NCBI GenBank assembly: GCA_949317995.1
Contig: OX439049.1
Location: 14,880,395-14,944,394, forward strand
DNA length: 64,000 nt
Direction: 5' to 3'
Source of the DNA: Acholoe squamosa
Taxonomy: Eukaryota > Annelida > Polychaeta > Phyllodocida > Polynoidae
The position numbers were made by a program, and so were the translations under genes. This document shows positions 12,605 through 22,679 of this stretch, piece by piece. The notes under the pieces are model-generated. The model was not told the origin of the DNA. It worked only from the letters and a program-made list of their open reading frames with translations, and ran no database searches. Positions within the stretch are counted from its first letter, which is position 1. Each line of letters starts with the position of its first letter.

Positions 12605-13386
12605 CTAATTTAGTCTCTCTCTGCCTTTCTCTAATGATAGATTTACGTTGGTACGCTTCTCTGTATGTTGCCTTGTTGGATTAAATTTAGCTTCTGCATC
12701 TGTTCCTAGGTTTATGTAATCGTGCTCTGATAGCATGTCTACATTACCAATTGTTGGCAATCTTGCTGTATAATTGGTTTCTTTTGGTCTTGTGCCTATG
12801 CCTATGTAGTCTGCATTGGAATTGGTTGTAATTGTATTTGATAATACGATATCTGCTGCCAAATCGTCTAATTTTCTTCTAATAACTATGATAGAACTTG
12901 TGCTGACATTTGTTTGGATATATGAAGGTGTATTTACATCCTGTCTTTCCGGTGTTTCCTCGAAATCGATTGAGCTATCAACGTGCAGAGGGGTGTAATT
13001 TGTGATGGGGTTTTGATTTTTCTTTTGTAATTCGAATTGCTTTTGTAGTTGGTTGTGAAAGTTTTGATTAGATGTGCGATCTGCTATTAGGGTTGAGGTT
13101 GGTGGTATAAATCTTTGTGGCAATGGTGGTGCTGGATATTGGTTTTGTGTGTGTGGGAATATTGGTGAGGGTGTTGAAGGTGCGCTGTTTGTGTCTGATA
13201 TAGTGTTTCTTCGAGTATAATTTCTTGTTCTGTCAATGTCACATCTGCAGCTGTGCTGTTTGAGTTGTTGTTGTCTATAAATTGCGAATTATTGAATTCT
13301 ATGGGGCTGGTGTTAATGTCTAATTGTTGTTCATTTGTGTTAATATCAAAATTTATAGTTGTACTTAGCTCATCGTGGTCCGACAT
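12605..13386 (-). pseudogene. Gypsy gag N-terminal region
   Basis: Two minus-strand frames (13087-13386 starting MSDHDELST, and 12605-13123) encode Asn/Thr/Gln/Ser-rich sequence without recognisable domain. They begin about 230 bp inside the primer-binding site, the expected gag start. The frame switch near 13100 and the stretch to 12340 without a single open frame show decay. Confidence 0.55.
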
Positions 13387-13618
13387 CTGGTCATGTTGAA
13401 TGATGGCCCCTCTTGTAGTGGTGTTGTCTTTGATAGTCTCTAGATAACCTAATATTTTCTTTTGTATGGAAACTCCTCTTTGTAATGTGTATCTGAGTCT
13501 ACTTCTTCTTTCTAGATTTTCTTAATGGCATTTGTGTTGAGCAACAGTGGTATTTCTAAGATTGTATCCTGAATTTTGATCATTCATAATTCATGAAGGA
13601 TACATGTGCCAAAAAAGA

Positions 13619-13635
13619 CGGGTTCTCCACCAAAA
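13619..13635 (-). other. Putative primer-binding site of the Gypsy element
   Basis: On the minus strand the LTR end (..GACCCGACA) is followed by TTTTGGTGGAGAACCCG, a TGG-initiated stretch placed exactly where the tRNA primer should pair. The tRNA was not identified. Confidence 0.5.
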
Positions 13636-13895
13636 TGTCGGGTCAAGACATCCTTTTTAATATGATGATTCTCGATGACATTGATGAAGAGATAACTCAA
13701 GAACCCGTAGATACAATTTATCTATCTTTATTGTATAGGCTTAACAACTGATGTTTCATAGTGAACAATACTTCTCACTTGGCTAATGAGGCAGCACACA
13801 TTTCCATTGTGAGAGATTCCATACTCAACTTACAATATAATTAATAAGTCCTTCTGTGTCGTAATGATGATCTCCATAATGCACTCTGATATTAC
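13636..13895 (-). repeat. 5' LTR of the minus-strand Gypsy element
   Basis: Starts TGTCGGGTCAAGAC on the plus strand (the 3' LTR end when read on the minus strand) directly abutting the primer-binding site. It contains an AATAAA on the minus strand (about 13725). The outer boundary is blurred by the start of a different LTR at 13896, so the length of about 260 bp is a minimum. Confidence 0.55.
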
Positions 13896-14283
13896 TGTAG
13901 GGGCACGGTTCCGGGATAGCATCACATAGGTATGAGTTGGTCAGTTCCTGAGCGGGGCGGACACTCGGGTCTAGGGTCGGTTATGCCGGGCGAGTGGTGG
14001 CTGCACTGCTCTCAGGGCTTCTCGAGGGGTCGCCACCCAACCCCTGTGGCCCTGTATATAAGGCCGGGTCGGCGACTGATGGGGGGAGAACCTTCATGGG
14101 TTCTGTACGAAGAAGGAGTGCTCTCTCTTTCCTCTGGCTCCAAATCAGTACTTCCTGAATCCCCAACATTCTGAATCGGTTCCCTATAGTCCATATATGC
14201 AGCTCCCCCGACACGCAGTGTTAACAGAGCCGACTCATTCTCAATACCCGAACCAACTTGTTCAGCCATGGCTGCACACTCTT
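13896..14283 (+). repeat. LTR of a second Ty3/Gypsy element
   Basis: Begins TGTAGGGGCACGG, contains a TATA box (TGTATATAAGGCC, about 14053) in a GC-rich promoter-like context and ends near TGCACACTCTTAC, followed by a TGG-initiated candidate primer site (TGGTCACGGCACCAG). Start sequence, TATA position and size resemble the solo LTR at 54799-55175, so the two belong to related families. The right end is approximate. Confidence 0.6.
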
Positions 14284-14999
14284 ACTTATCCAATCCTGGT
14301 CACGGCACCAGTGGTGCCATGTCCAGGAAACTGAGAACCTCATGGCGGGGGTAAGGGCTTGTACGGCTGACGGATCAGATATGCAGGTGGTTGGTAAGGC
14401 ATTTATGAAGGCGGTGATTGGACAGAGGGAATTTGTCCTATGTCCGATAATAGCTGAGGTAAAGGATGATGGTATACTCGGATTAGACTTTGCGAGCCTA
14501 TTTGAGGCTGAGTTAAGGCATTTTGAGTATTAAGAAGCCGTACGATATTCAGGTTGTATGTTTGCTCTGTCAGATCAGTTGGGTAGCTAGCGTAGTAGAC
14601 ACAGATAAGATCCCTCCGGGTGTTTCCTGTGATGTGCTATGTACTACTGATAGATCCCTGAAAGGTCAGGAAAGTCTGTTCGAGCCAGATACTGTCCATC
14701 TGGCCAGTATTGGATTTGAATCGGTGGATACCCTGGTGGGAAATCCATTTTGGAATGTGCTACCAGTTATGAATCCAGGGATGGACACGGTCTATCTCAG
14801 GAAAGGTTCCGAAATTGGAGCAGTGACTTTGGTGAATACGGTTGTTCATTCGGCTAGCAAACCTAAAGAGGAAGTGGTCCCATCGGGAAAGGTGAAACTG
14901 GATGAACAACTAGATAAGATTATTGAGGAGACTTTCTTATTTCCGAGTAAGTCTATGGTTCTAGGCTTGGCACTCCTGTATATATTAGTTAACCTATAA
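14284..14999 (+). pseudogene. Second Gypsy element, protease/linker remnant with gag deleted
   Basis: Almost directly after the LTR a frame (14258-14533) encodes the C-terminal half of a retropepsin: VGKAFMKAVIGQREF then DGILGLDFASLF, the flap-to-ILGLDF block. The next frame (14523-14999) matches the kind of protease-RT linker found in Gypsy pol (NVLPVMNPGMDTVYLRKGSEIGAV on translation, ending in an acidic/lysine segment). Gag, the protease active site, RT and integrase are absent, so this is an internally deleted copy. The frame change near 14530 shows it is inactive. Confidence 0.65.
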
Positions 15000-15261
15000 G
15001 GTGCAGCACAAAGCGCTGCATGACTATGCTATTGTATACCGGAAGGTGGTGCTGCACAACCTGCGTCCGAGCTTGGTGACAGTCAGGGCTGCTACTGATT
15101 CTACTAGATAGGGATATGGGTGTCCTGTCCGATGGGCTTGCTAGGTCTGGTTCATACTAGAATGAACTGGTCTATGGGCCTCACTATGGGATTCCCCTGT
15201 GGTTATCCTGTGTGATGGGTCTTCTGCGTGATGGTTATCCCCAGGTCTAAGCTAAAGTATA
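15000..15261. other. Non-coding flank of the second Gypsy remnant
   Basis: No open frame or recognisable feature. A short reading (HNLRPSLVTVRAATDSTR) near 15058-15110 may be a last degraded piece of the element, but I cannot support a domain. Confidence 0.3.
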
Positions 15262-15897
15262 GAAATGACCCTGGGTGATTTTTGACCCGGAGTCATTTTT
15301 GACCCTGGCCCCCACCTTCCCCCCACTTACCCTACTTGAAGAATTTTCACCCCAGAGTCATTTTTGACCCTGAGTCATTTTTGACCCAGAGTCATTTATG
15401 ACCCTGTAACCCACCCCTCCCCTTCCCCCTCTCTCTGCCTTATCAGTTGACCTAGATAAGTGGCCTCTCTCCTATACTGACTTTCAATTATGAATGGTCA
15501 GCAGATTAAGTTTCAAATTGTGTTTTCTTAACTGCTATAGTTCATATCCAAAAGTTATTTTAGATTTAACTAGGATACATATTGGTCTTTCCAGTGATGT
15601 ATGATTGATCAATCTCAAGTGTGATACAAACTTATCATTTGCATTATTGTGAGCCCAGAGAGTTATTTTCCCTCATACCCACTGCAATAATTAAAACAGA
15701 ATGCAAAATAAGATGGCTAAAAAGTAGTTTGGTATTCTAGACTACCATTATCAATCCTCCTCTTTTCATATATGATGGTTTTATGATGGATAGATAAAGA
15801 AAAATGGCCCCATAAAGCAAATTAAAATTGCTTTTCCATAGCAGACAGAGCAGGGTCATTTTTCACCCTGGGTCAATTTTCACCCAGGACCATTTTT
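15262..15897. mobile_element. MITE-like element with GACCC subterminal repeats
   Basis: The left end carries several alternating copies of GGGTGATTTTTGACCC and GAGTCATTTTTGACCC (15265-15405); the right end (15850-15897) carries the same motif in inverse orientation (GGGTCATTTTTCACCC, GGGTCAATTTTCACCC). The ends pair as imperfect inverted repeats of about 35 bp. The 450-bp interior is AT-rich and non-coding. No target duplication is certain. Confidence 0.5.
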
Positions 15898-16035
15898 GGG
15901 GTTTTACAGAACCTGATCCCTTGGATGTTCCTTATACATTCTGGACTCTTAGTAATATGATTTACATGTAATTGTTTTAGTGCGGTCTAATTATGCAGAA
16001 AGGTAAAATATGGGTGGTTAATAGGTAGAGGCGAT

Positions 16036-16277
16036 AATTGAGACACAGGAGGCACAGGTGGAGAAAAATGACATGTTTATTACAAAATATCACACAACGG
16101 TGGAATACAAGCAACCAGCAAGGTAAATAAACATGACAATAAATAACCAATAGATCAAGAGACCCAATTGTTTGTACCATCACCAAATTAACAAATCTGA
16201 ACATAATGGGGAGAGCAAGACACATCTCCACAAATAATTGAATAGTGTAGTGAAATAAACACTGAATAGATGAGATA
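16036..16277 (-). repeat. Terminal direct repeat copy 2 (B2) of the YR retrotransposon
   Basis: About 242 bp nearly identical to 16593-16836, in the same orientation, offset 557 bp. It begins AATTGAGACACAGGAGGC and ends near GAATAGATGA. Such paired 3' repeats flanking an A segment are characteristic of Ngaro-like split direct repeats. Confidence 0.75.
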
Positions 16278-16592
16278 TAAAAAAATCAAACACATAATAA
16301 ATTGATATGACATGGAGAACTCAGTGCAAGTTCATTAGTGGACCAAAAGGGGGTGAAGTAACAAAATGGAGTGGGTGGGCAGGAGTTTGAAAATTGGTCC
16401 TCACCCAGTGGTACCCGCCGACTGACTGGCGAGGAGGGGGCAGAGAAGGGGGGGGTGAGAGGAGTGACATCACACCCAATGAAGCATGTCCAGTAGGGGG
16501 GGAAGGACACCTAGGGGGGTATAAAGAAACTATACAGCAGAGGTATGTGCACCCCTGCATCTCAATTACCGGGCAATCTGACATTACCATCC
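16278..16592 (-). repeat. Segment between the two direct repeats (candidate A2)
   Basis: 315 bp, rich in G runs on the plus strand, containing a TATA-like GGTATAAAG at about 16518. It occupies the A2 position of a B1-A2-B2 terminus. Only its outermost bases (ACCATCC) are shared with the 5' end of the element. Confidence 0.4.
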
Positions 16593-16836
16593 AATTGAGA
16601 CACAGGAGGCACAGGTGGAGAAAAATGACATGTTTATTACAAAATATCACACAACAGTGGAATACAAGCAATCAGCAAGGTAAATAAACATGACATTAAA
16701 TGACCAATAGATCAAGAGACCCAATTGTTTGTACCATCACCAAATTAACAAATCTGAACATAATGGGGAGAGCAAGACGCATCTCCACAAACAATTGAAT
16801 AGTGTAGTGAAATAAACACTGAATAGATGATATATA
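16593..16836 (-). repeat. Terminal direct repeat copy 1 (B1) of the YR retrotransposon
   Basis: Same 242-bp repeat as 16036-16277, abutting the 3' end of the recombinase gene; a handful of substitutions separate the two copies. Confidence 0.75.
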
Positions 16837-17790
16837 AAATATATAGGATATATACAATATCCTGGGAGTGTACTCATACACTGATGAGGAAGCCCAAGTT
16901 CCATGAGTCTGAATGTCACACACATCAACCCCTCTTTTGGCAGCAAATTGACTCCCATCCCGACGCAGGCTATGTAGGGTGTAAGCCTGAGGGTTTGGGC
17001 AGCCAGCAGCTGGAGGCCGGCTCGTAGGGCACGAACCAACTGGGTACCAGTGACCGGAGCCCCTCCAGGGAGATGGAAGGCAGGTGCGGATGGGGCCGCA
17101 GGCAGGATGGCTATCATTGTTCTGTAAGCCAGGACAGGACAGTGTGACACCGATACTGGTAACTTATACACGGGAATGACAACACTGTCACTGGCGGTCC
17201 TAATGGTCTTTGAGCTCCAGACATGTACTTGCAGGCCCTCCTGTGTTATGGAGATGTCTTGCTGCCTGGCATTGTGTGGGGACTGACGGGTTGCAGACAT
17301 GTCAGTAAGGTTCAACTGTCATAGAAATGTAAAGTAAGCTAGTAGGATTCCTGCCTTAAAAACCACCCCAGTAATGCCAGTCTTGTCAAGGTAGGCACAT
17401 ACTGCCTTAAGGTGATGTGGCTGTAGTGGGGGAGCCTGCACAGATACATGCACAGACTGGGCCCGGATCCCCTTTAACATTTCAGTAACAAGTCTGGAGG
17501 CAAAGACAGAGGCATCAGCCCCGGCCAATTCAAGATAGAGCCTGGCTCCCGACAAATAGTTCATAACAGCCCCTACCGATCTAAAGTTATTTGAGCAATG
17601 CTGGAGGTACAGGGTCACCTGATGGCTGCTTGGTGAAAGTGGGGGGACCCCATAGGCAGTGCAGAATTTGAGATAAAATTCTCGTTGACACCGACGATTC
17701 TCCTGGGTCCATGCTGAAGTACCAGCCCGTAGTGTCTGCTGTGTCTGTGCCACCAGTGTGTAAGCTGCTGGGAACAATTAAAGATCGGCA
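16830..17790 (-). pseudogene. Tyrosine recombinase of the YR retrotransposon
   Basis: 17319-17777 encodes the N-terminal core-binding domain and 16737-17315 the catalytic domain (WSSKTIRTASDSVVIPV, CPVLAYRTM). The C-terminal catalytic residues are seen in a third frame: YTLHSLRRDGSQFAA (catalytic Arg in HSLRR), DIQTHGTWASSSVYEY (His in THGTW, nucleophilic Tyr in VYEY). Thus the catalytic residues identifiable by motif survive, but a stop near 17318 and a frame change between about 16940 and 16990 split the gene. It would integrate the circular DNA intermediate. Confidence 0.85.
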
Positions 17791-17911
17791 TTAAAATAGG
17801 CATGAGTTATTGACAGTTCTACACTTTCAAGGCCCCGATCACGCGCCATCTGTGTGGCCACCTCCGCCTGCTTAACACTGAGGCAGGCCCGTGAGAGGGC
17901 ATCAGACAGGA

Positions 17912-18390
17912 TCATTCTTTTACCTGGTATGTGGGTAATGGTAATCCTAACGTTATTGGTGGCACTGTAAAGCCAGAGTGTTTGCCCTCCTTTAGCCAGT
18001 CTGGGTATGAGAGGGCGTAGAAATGGGTTGCACTATACCCCCCTCCAAGTAGGCCCTCGATGATCCACTCCGGTCTGTCTCCATCTGGAATGATAAGAAC
18101 ACCATTACTCTGTCTAGCAAAACAGTGGAACCAATGTAGGTCCTTGTGAAAATCAGTGGAGAGCCTGATGGTACCAAATCTAGGGGCACGACGGAGGGTC
18201 GCCAATGCACAGGCCAAAAACCTCCTCCTTGGAGGAATGCAATTGGTGACATGAAACAAACGTCCGGTGAGGCATTGAAGTTGATGGCGGGTGGCCCGCT
18301 TCCTAGATCAAGTTCAGTCAAAACCTCATCCAACTTTTGCTCGGGGATAGTGATGGTCATTGATACAGTATTGATCAAAAACCCAACCAT
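17912..18390 (-). pseudogene. RNase H region of the YR retrotransposon
   Basis: Two frames (17992-18390 and 17912-18259) together show the DIRS-type region that follows RT: FHVTNCIPPRRRFLACALATLRR, TDFHKDLHWFHCF, NGVLIIPDGDRPEWI, consistent with the connection and RNase H fold. A frame change near 18250 breaks it. Confidence 0.7.
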
Positions 18391-18953
18391 TCCAGGGAGG
18401 TGGTAGGGCGGGTTGTTTTGTCAGGGGCCAGTACAAGGCCAAGTCTGTGAGTGAGGTCCTCCAGGGTAGTCAGTGCGAGGTCAGCCTCCTGGAGGGTAGC
18501 ATGAGCTGCAGCAAAATCTTCAATATATGCCAAAAAGTGGTGCCCCCTATTGGCCATCATGTAAACAATTGATTCCGACATGCGCTGCATGAAACCACTG
18601 CTAGAGCGGCATCCAAAAGATGGGCTCCTATCCACATAGTAGAGGTCCTTATGGCATATTCCTGAGAGGGGTATGTCTAAGGGGTCCACCAGTAGCTGTC
18701 TATAGGCAGACTGGATATCGGCACTATAGAGATAACATTCACGACCTAGTTCTGCAACCTTGTCAGCAAGGGATGTGATGGAGGGGAGCCTATATGCTAG
18801 GGGGGTACCCTGGAACCAATTTTTTCGGATACCACAATTAACACTTACACCAGATGGGTGTGAGAGGTCAACAATTATGCGCCTGTGGATTGAGTTCTTT
18901 TTGTCTGCCGTCATGAGGGGGCTGATCTTCAAGGCAAAGTAGAAAGGGTCGTG
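18375..18953 (-). pseudogene. YR retrotransposon reverse transcriptase, palm and thumb
   Basis: Continuous frame with RRIIVDLSHPSGVSVN, YLYSADIQSAYRQLLVDP (palm Asp), YYVDRSPSFGCRSSSGFMQR and FLAYIEDFAAAH. The YxDD box reads YIED, so the first Asp of the pair is Glu. It ends in SLEWLGF. The finger domain lies at 19742-20223 on the other side of the inserted foldback element; the reading frame is preserved up to the insertion point. Confidence 0.88.
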
Positions 18954-19741
18954 TACGGAGCCCCTAATAGGACATACTAAAAAGATTTTTTTCATGCAAA
19001 ATATATTCCTGCTGGTACAGGAACATTCCTGCGGAAACAGGGACATTCTTGCGGAAACAGGAACATTCTTGCGGAAACAGGAACATTCCTGCGGAAACAG
19101 GAACATTCCTGCAGAAACAGGGACATTCTTGCGGAAACAGGAACATTCCTGCGGATACAGGGACATTCTTACAGCTACAGGGACATTCCTGCGGCTACAG
19201 GGGTATTCTTGTAGGTACAGGGGTATTTTTGCATGTACAGGAACATTCCTGAGAGTACACTACACAAGGATGATTCTAGCACCTACAGGAATTCTTTGTG
19301 CACCCACAAGAATTCTTTGTGGACCTGCAAAAATGTTCCTGTACCTGCAGGAATCTTCCAGTACCCGCAGGAATCTTCCAGTACCCGCAGGAATATTTTT
19401 TTCATGAAAAACATCTTTTTGGTATTGTTCAGTATCCGCAAGAATTCTTCGGTGCCCACAAGAATATTTTTTCTGGGGAAAAAATTATTTTTGGTATGTC
19501 CTATTAGGGGATGAATTGTTCAGTATCCGCAGGAATTGTTCAGTATCCGCAATAATTGTTCAGTACCCGCAAGAATATATTTTTCCACAGAAAAAATTAT
19601 TTTTGGTATGTCCTATTAGGGGATGAATTGTTCAGTATCCGCAGGAATTGTTCAGTATCCGCAATAATTGTTCAGTACCCGCAAGAATAAATTTTTCCAC
19701 AGAAAAAATTATTTTTGGTATGTCCTATTAGGGGCTCCGTA
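18954..19741. mobile_element. Foldback MITE built of minisatellite, inserted in the RT gene
   Basis: Inverted termini TACGGAGCCCCTAATAGGAC (left) and its complement (right, ending at 19741) enclose the element. It is flanked by the 6-bp direct repeat GTCGTG (18948-18953 and 19742-19747). The interior consists of a 20-bp minisatellite in opposite orientations in the two halves (next entry) and, on the right, two copies of a ~119-bp segment carrying an internal version of the terminus (ATGTCCTATTAGGGG at about 19496 and 19609). Removing the insert restores alignment of the RT domains on either side. Open frames here are repeat artefacts. Confidence 0.85.
19013..19420. repeat. 20-bp minisatellite in inverted halves
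   Basis: About twelve tandem copies of GAACATTCCTGCGGAAACAG-type units from 19019 to 19258, degenerating to the right. Beyond about 19280 the same unit continues in reverse complement (for example CCCGCAGGAATCTTCCAGTA). The change of orientation gives the element its foldback character. Confidence 0.85.
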
Positions 19742-20223
19742 GTCGTGAGTGAAGGGGCCCACTAAAGTGCCACGTTGGAGTTCCTTGTGAATAAAGGCAT
19801 CAATACGAGAGCTGAAAGTGTGAGCATCGTCATGATTGGTGAGAGATGGGGTGGGGAACTCAGGACGTGTGTAGGAACTGGGCCAGCCATATACTGCAAG
19901 AAGGTTGGAATGTCAGCATCATGGTAATTCTTCAGTTCATGGCTCCACAGAGGGATATTCATGTTTGAAGGGAGAGCAACCCTGGCACTAAGGTAATTAG
20001 GTAGGCCGGTGGCACGTACTTGTGAATATATTGACATCAATTCCAGGGCCACCAGAGTACCATGACGGGAGGGCCAGGGCCAAATTGTCTGAAGTGTGGA
20101 GCTGAATTCCCAGGGGCCAATGGGAGCGTGCTTAGATAGCTGGGAAAAAAATGTCCTGGCAATCTTGGTCCGTGGGGCTAGCTGGATTAAATGTATCAAC
20201 AGAAATGGGGATACATAGATCAT
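19742..20223 (-). pseudogene. YR retrotransposon reverse transcriptase, N-terminal part
   Basis: Encodes the region in front of the RT palm: GLPNYLSARVALPSNMNIPLW then WSHELKNYHDADIPTFLQY, a segment well conserved in DIRS/Ngaro pol. A frame change near 19875 follows. At the right edge the frame reads VGPFTHD and is interrupted by the foldback element. Confidence 0.75.
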
Positions 20224-20230
20224 CAGTCAA

Positions 20231-21487
20231 GGCAGAGTCATCAATAACAAAGGGTTGAGTGGTATTAACATTGGTACCAATAGGGTCACAAGTGTGATGA
20301 TCTGGTGCAGCTTGAGGCAAAACGTCTTGGTCCGAGAGGGGGTCACCTATAACAGCTGGAGGTACACAATTCAATTCAACAACACATTTGTCATCGGGAA
20401 TAGTCAGTGGGAGGTCTACTGAGCCCCCTGAGCCAGGTCGTTTTTTTATGCCTTCTTAGAGCGGTTTGAGGTATCAGCATCCTTCTAGAAGCATCTGGCT
20501 TCAGGGTGACTGCGGGCTCTGCAGGTTTCATGAAGACAGTAAGCACAGATATGAAGGCGGCGATAGCCCGACTCAAGATGATCCCCTTTTTCTTTTACAT
20601 AGGCCCAAATTAAATTGTGCACAGGGGGGAGCTGGTTTGGCAGAGAGGAGGCAGAGTCATCAATAACAAAGGGTTGAGTGGTATTAACATTGGTACCAAT
20701 AGGGTCACAAGTGTGATGATCTGGTGCAGCTTGAGGCAAAACGTCTTGGTCCGAGAGGGGGTCACCTATAACAGCTGGAGGTACACAATTCAATTCAACA
20801 ACACATTTGTCATCGAGAATAGTCAGTGGGAGGTCTACTGAGCCCCCTGAGCCAGGTCGTTTTTTTATGCCTTCTTAGAGCGGTTTGAGGTATCAGCATC
20901 CTTCTAGAAGCATCTGGCTTCAGGGTGACTGCGGGCTCTGCAGGTTTCATGAAGACAGTAAGCACAGATATGAAGGCGGCGATAGCCCGACTCAAGATGA
21001 TCCCCTTTTTCTTTTACATAGGCCCAAATTAAATTGTGCACAGGGGGGAGCTGGTTTGGCAGAGAGGAGGCAGAGTCATCAATAACAAAGGGTTGAGTGG
21101 TATTAACATTGGTACCAATAGGGTCACAAGTGTGATGATCTGGTGCAGCTTGAGGCAAAACGTCTTGGTCCGAGAGGGGGTCACCTATAACAGCTGGAGG
21201 TACACAATTCAATTCAACAACACATTTGTCATCGGGAATAGTCAGTGGGAGGTCTACTGAGCCCCCTGAGCCAGGTCGTTTTTTTATGCCTTCTTAGAGC
21301 GGTTTGAGGTATCAGCATCCTTCTAGAAGCATCTGGCTTCAGGGTGACTGCGGGCTCTGCAGGTTTCATGAAGACAGTAAGCACAGATATGAAGGCGGCG
21401 ATAGCCCGACTCAAGATGATCCCCTTTTTCTTTTACATAGGCCCAAATTAAATTGTGCACAGGGGGGAGCTGGTTTGGCAGAGAGGA
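20231..21487 (-). repeat. Three tandem 419-bp copies within ORF1
   Basis: Copies at 20231-20649, 20650-21068 and 21069-21487 are nearly identical (for example GGCAGAGTCATCAATAAC recurs at exact 419-bp spacing). Each carries the same ORF1 piece with a C/H-rich zinc-binding segment (HICAYCLHETC followed by RSHPEARC). All three share the same frame break in the A-rich tract before this segment. Confidence 0.95.
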
Positions 21488-21709
21488 GCTGGGGGGTAAG
21501 TTCCACTACAGCTGGAGCATCTCTCTTGTTAGACTGTGACTGGCCCTGTGCAGCGGCAGCAGGGGCAGGGTTGGACGAGAGAAGGCGGCGAGTGCCAACC
21601 TCCACACGTTTCATATCAATACGCCATGAATGGGACCACTCCCAGTCAGAGAAGGCAATTTCAGCTAGCACCGCCTCTGACCATGAGCGGACATCATCCC
21701 ACACATATA

Positions 21710-22679
21710 TGGGTCAGGTCGCCAGAAAGCAGTATATTTTGTGTTTTTGGGTCATTTTGGACTTTTATGGCTCTGGAGAAAGAAGTTGTGAACCAATCTT
21801 GTCTTACATAGACTCATTTGATAGAGAACACTTAGGGCTATCAGAAAAATGTAGATTTGTGGTCATCCATCAAAAACTTTAGGACTTATAGCCTGCCGAA
21901 GTGAAAAAACGGCCAAATTTGTTCTTTTTTATACTTTTTTGTATTTTTTACAAGTGTCCTGTATTGAATAAAGAACACTATAGAGTATCCCAAAGTTATT
22001 TTTCGTATTGTATATGATCATAGGTATCATTTCCATGAGGTTTGGACATGTTACTAAGTGAGAATTTTTCATGATGTGTCTTTAAAAATGGAAATCTATA
22101 ATTTGTAACGCCCGGTACCTAAATCTAAATCAGTTATAAAACATGGAAAAAATGAAGTTTCAAAATCTTTGTTATTACCCATATGAAGGGCCCTATCATC
22201 CCCTACTTTGGTGAAGAAATGTTGTGTCTACCAGCATTTGTCTTCATATGAGAGCAGCTTATGTGAAATAATTCTGATAAAAGTACCTGACGTTACGTAA
22301 CGTCTGGTACTTTTATCATCATGTAGGAGGCAGTCTACTGTGCATGCATAACTCAAATTTTGTTCCATTCTGTAATTGAAGTCAATAATAGACATATTGG
22401 CCTTGTTATTTCATGTGTTTGTTACGCATAATGGGAAATTCTTATATTACTGAGAGCAACTTCAATTACCTCCAAATTTCATTATTTTGGTACCGGACGT
22501 TTCATGACACAAAACAAGCAATAAAAATGGAACCGGATGGCCTAGATCGGTATTTTTTGGTCTTCTGAGCTGAGGAGATGTACCTTGACAATTTTGTTAA
22601 GGTTATATAAAGTAATTAGAAAATGAGTTTTTCAGGGCCTTCAATGGCAAAATCTTACACTTTCTGACGACCTGACCCA
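21710..22679. mobile_element. TA-target MITE, copy 1 (Tc1/mariner-like), 970 bp
   Basis: Termini TGGGTCAGGTCGCCAGAAAG (left) and the complement of TGGGTCAGGTCGTCAGAAAG (right) flanked by TA on both sides. A second copy lies in inverse orientation at 56345-57332. The interior is non-coding and contains a near-palindrome GACGTTACGTAACGTC (about 22289-22304). It interrupts ORF1 of the YR retrotransposon; ORF1 motifs continue on both sides. Confidence 0.85.

Larger units (their letters stand above)
2220..13895 (-). mobile_element. Ty3/Gypsy LTR retrotransposon with env-like gene (decayed)
   Basis: Reading on the minus strand the order is LTR, primer-binding site, gag, aspartic protease, RT, RNase H, integrase, an unassigned ORF, then an envelope-like region. 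This is the order of errantivirus-type Gypsy elements. All genes are interrupted by stops or frame changes, so the copy is dead. Only the upstream LTR was recognised; the downstream one is either missing, diverged or outside the window (the LINE at 1-1893 may have inserted into that end). Total recognisable length is about 11.7 kb, longer than usual for the group, partly because of the 1.2-kb gap between integrase and env. Confidence 0.85.

Noticed and set aside
16286..16671. Pro/Ser-rich minus-strand ORF in the terminal repeats
   Set aside because: Lies in the A2/B1 non-coding terminus of the YR element.
19013..19258. CRISPR-like array of short repeats
   Set aside because: Units are contiguous without unique spacers, they degenerate gradually, and the context is a eukaryotic transposon.
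18994..19407. Long repeated Cys/Gly/Thr-rich reading frames, like a secreted repeat protein
   Set aside because: They only follow the 20-bp minisatellite; frames exist on both strands and change with repeat slippage.
20391..21414. Array of three small genes
   Set aside because: They are copies of one broken ORF1 fragment created by the 419-bp triplication.
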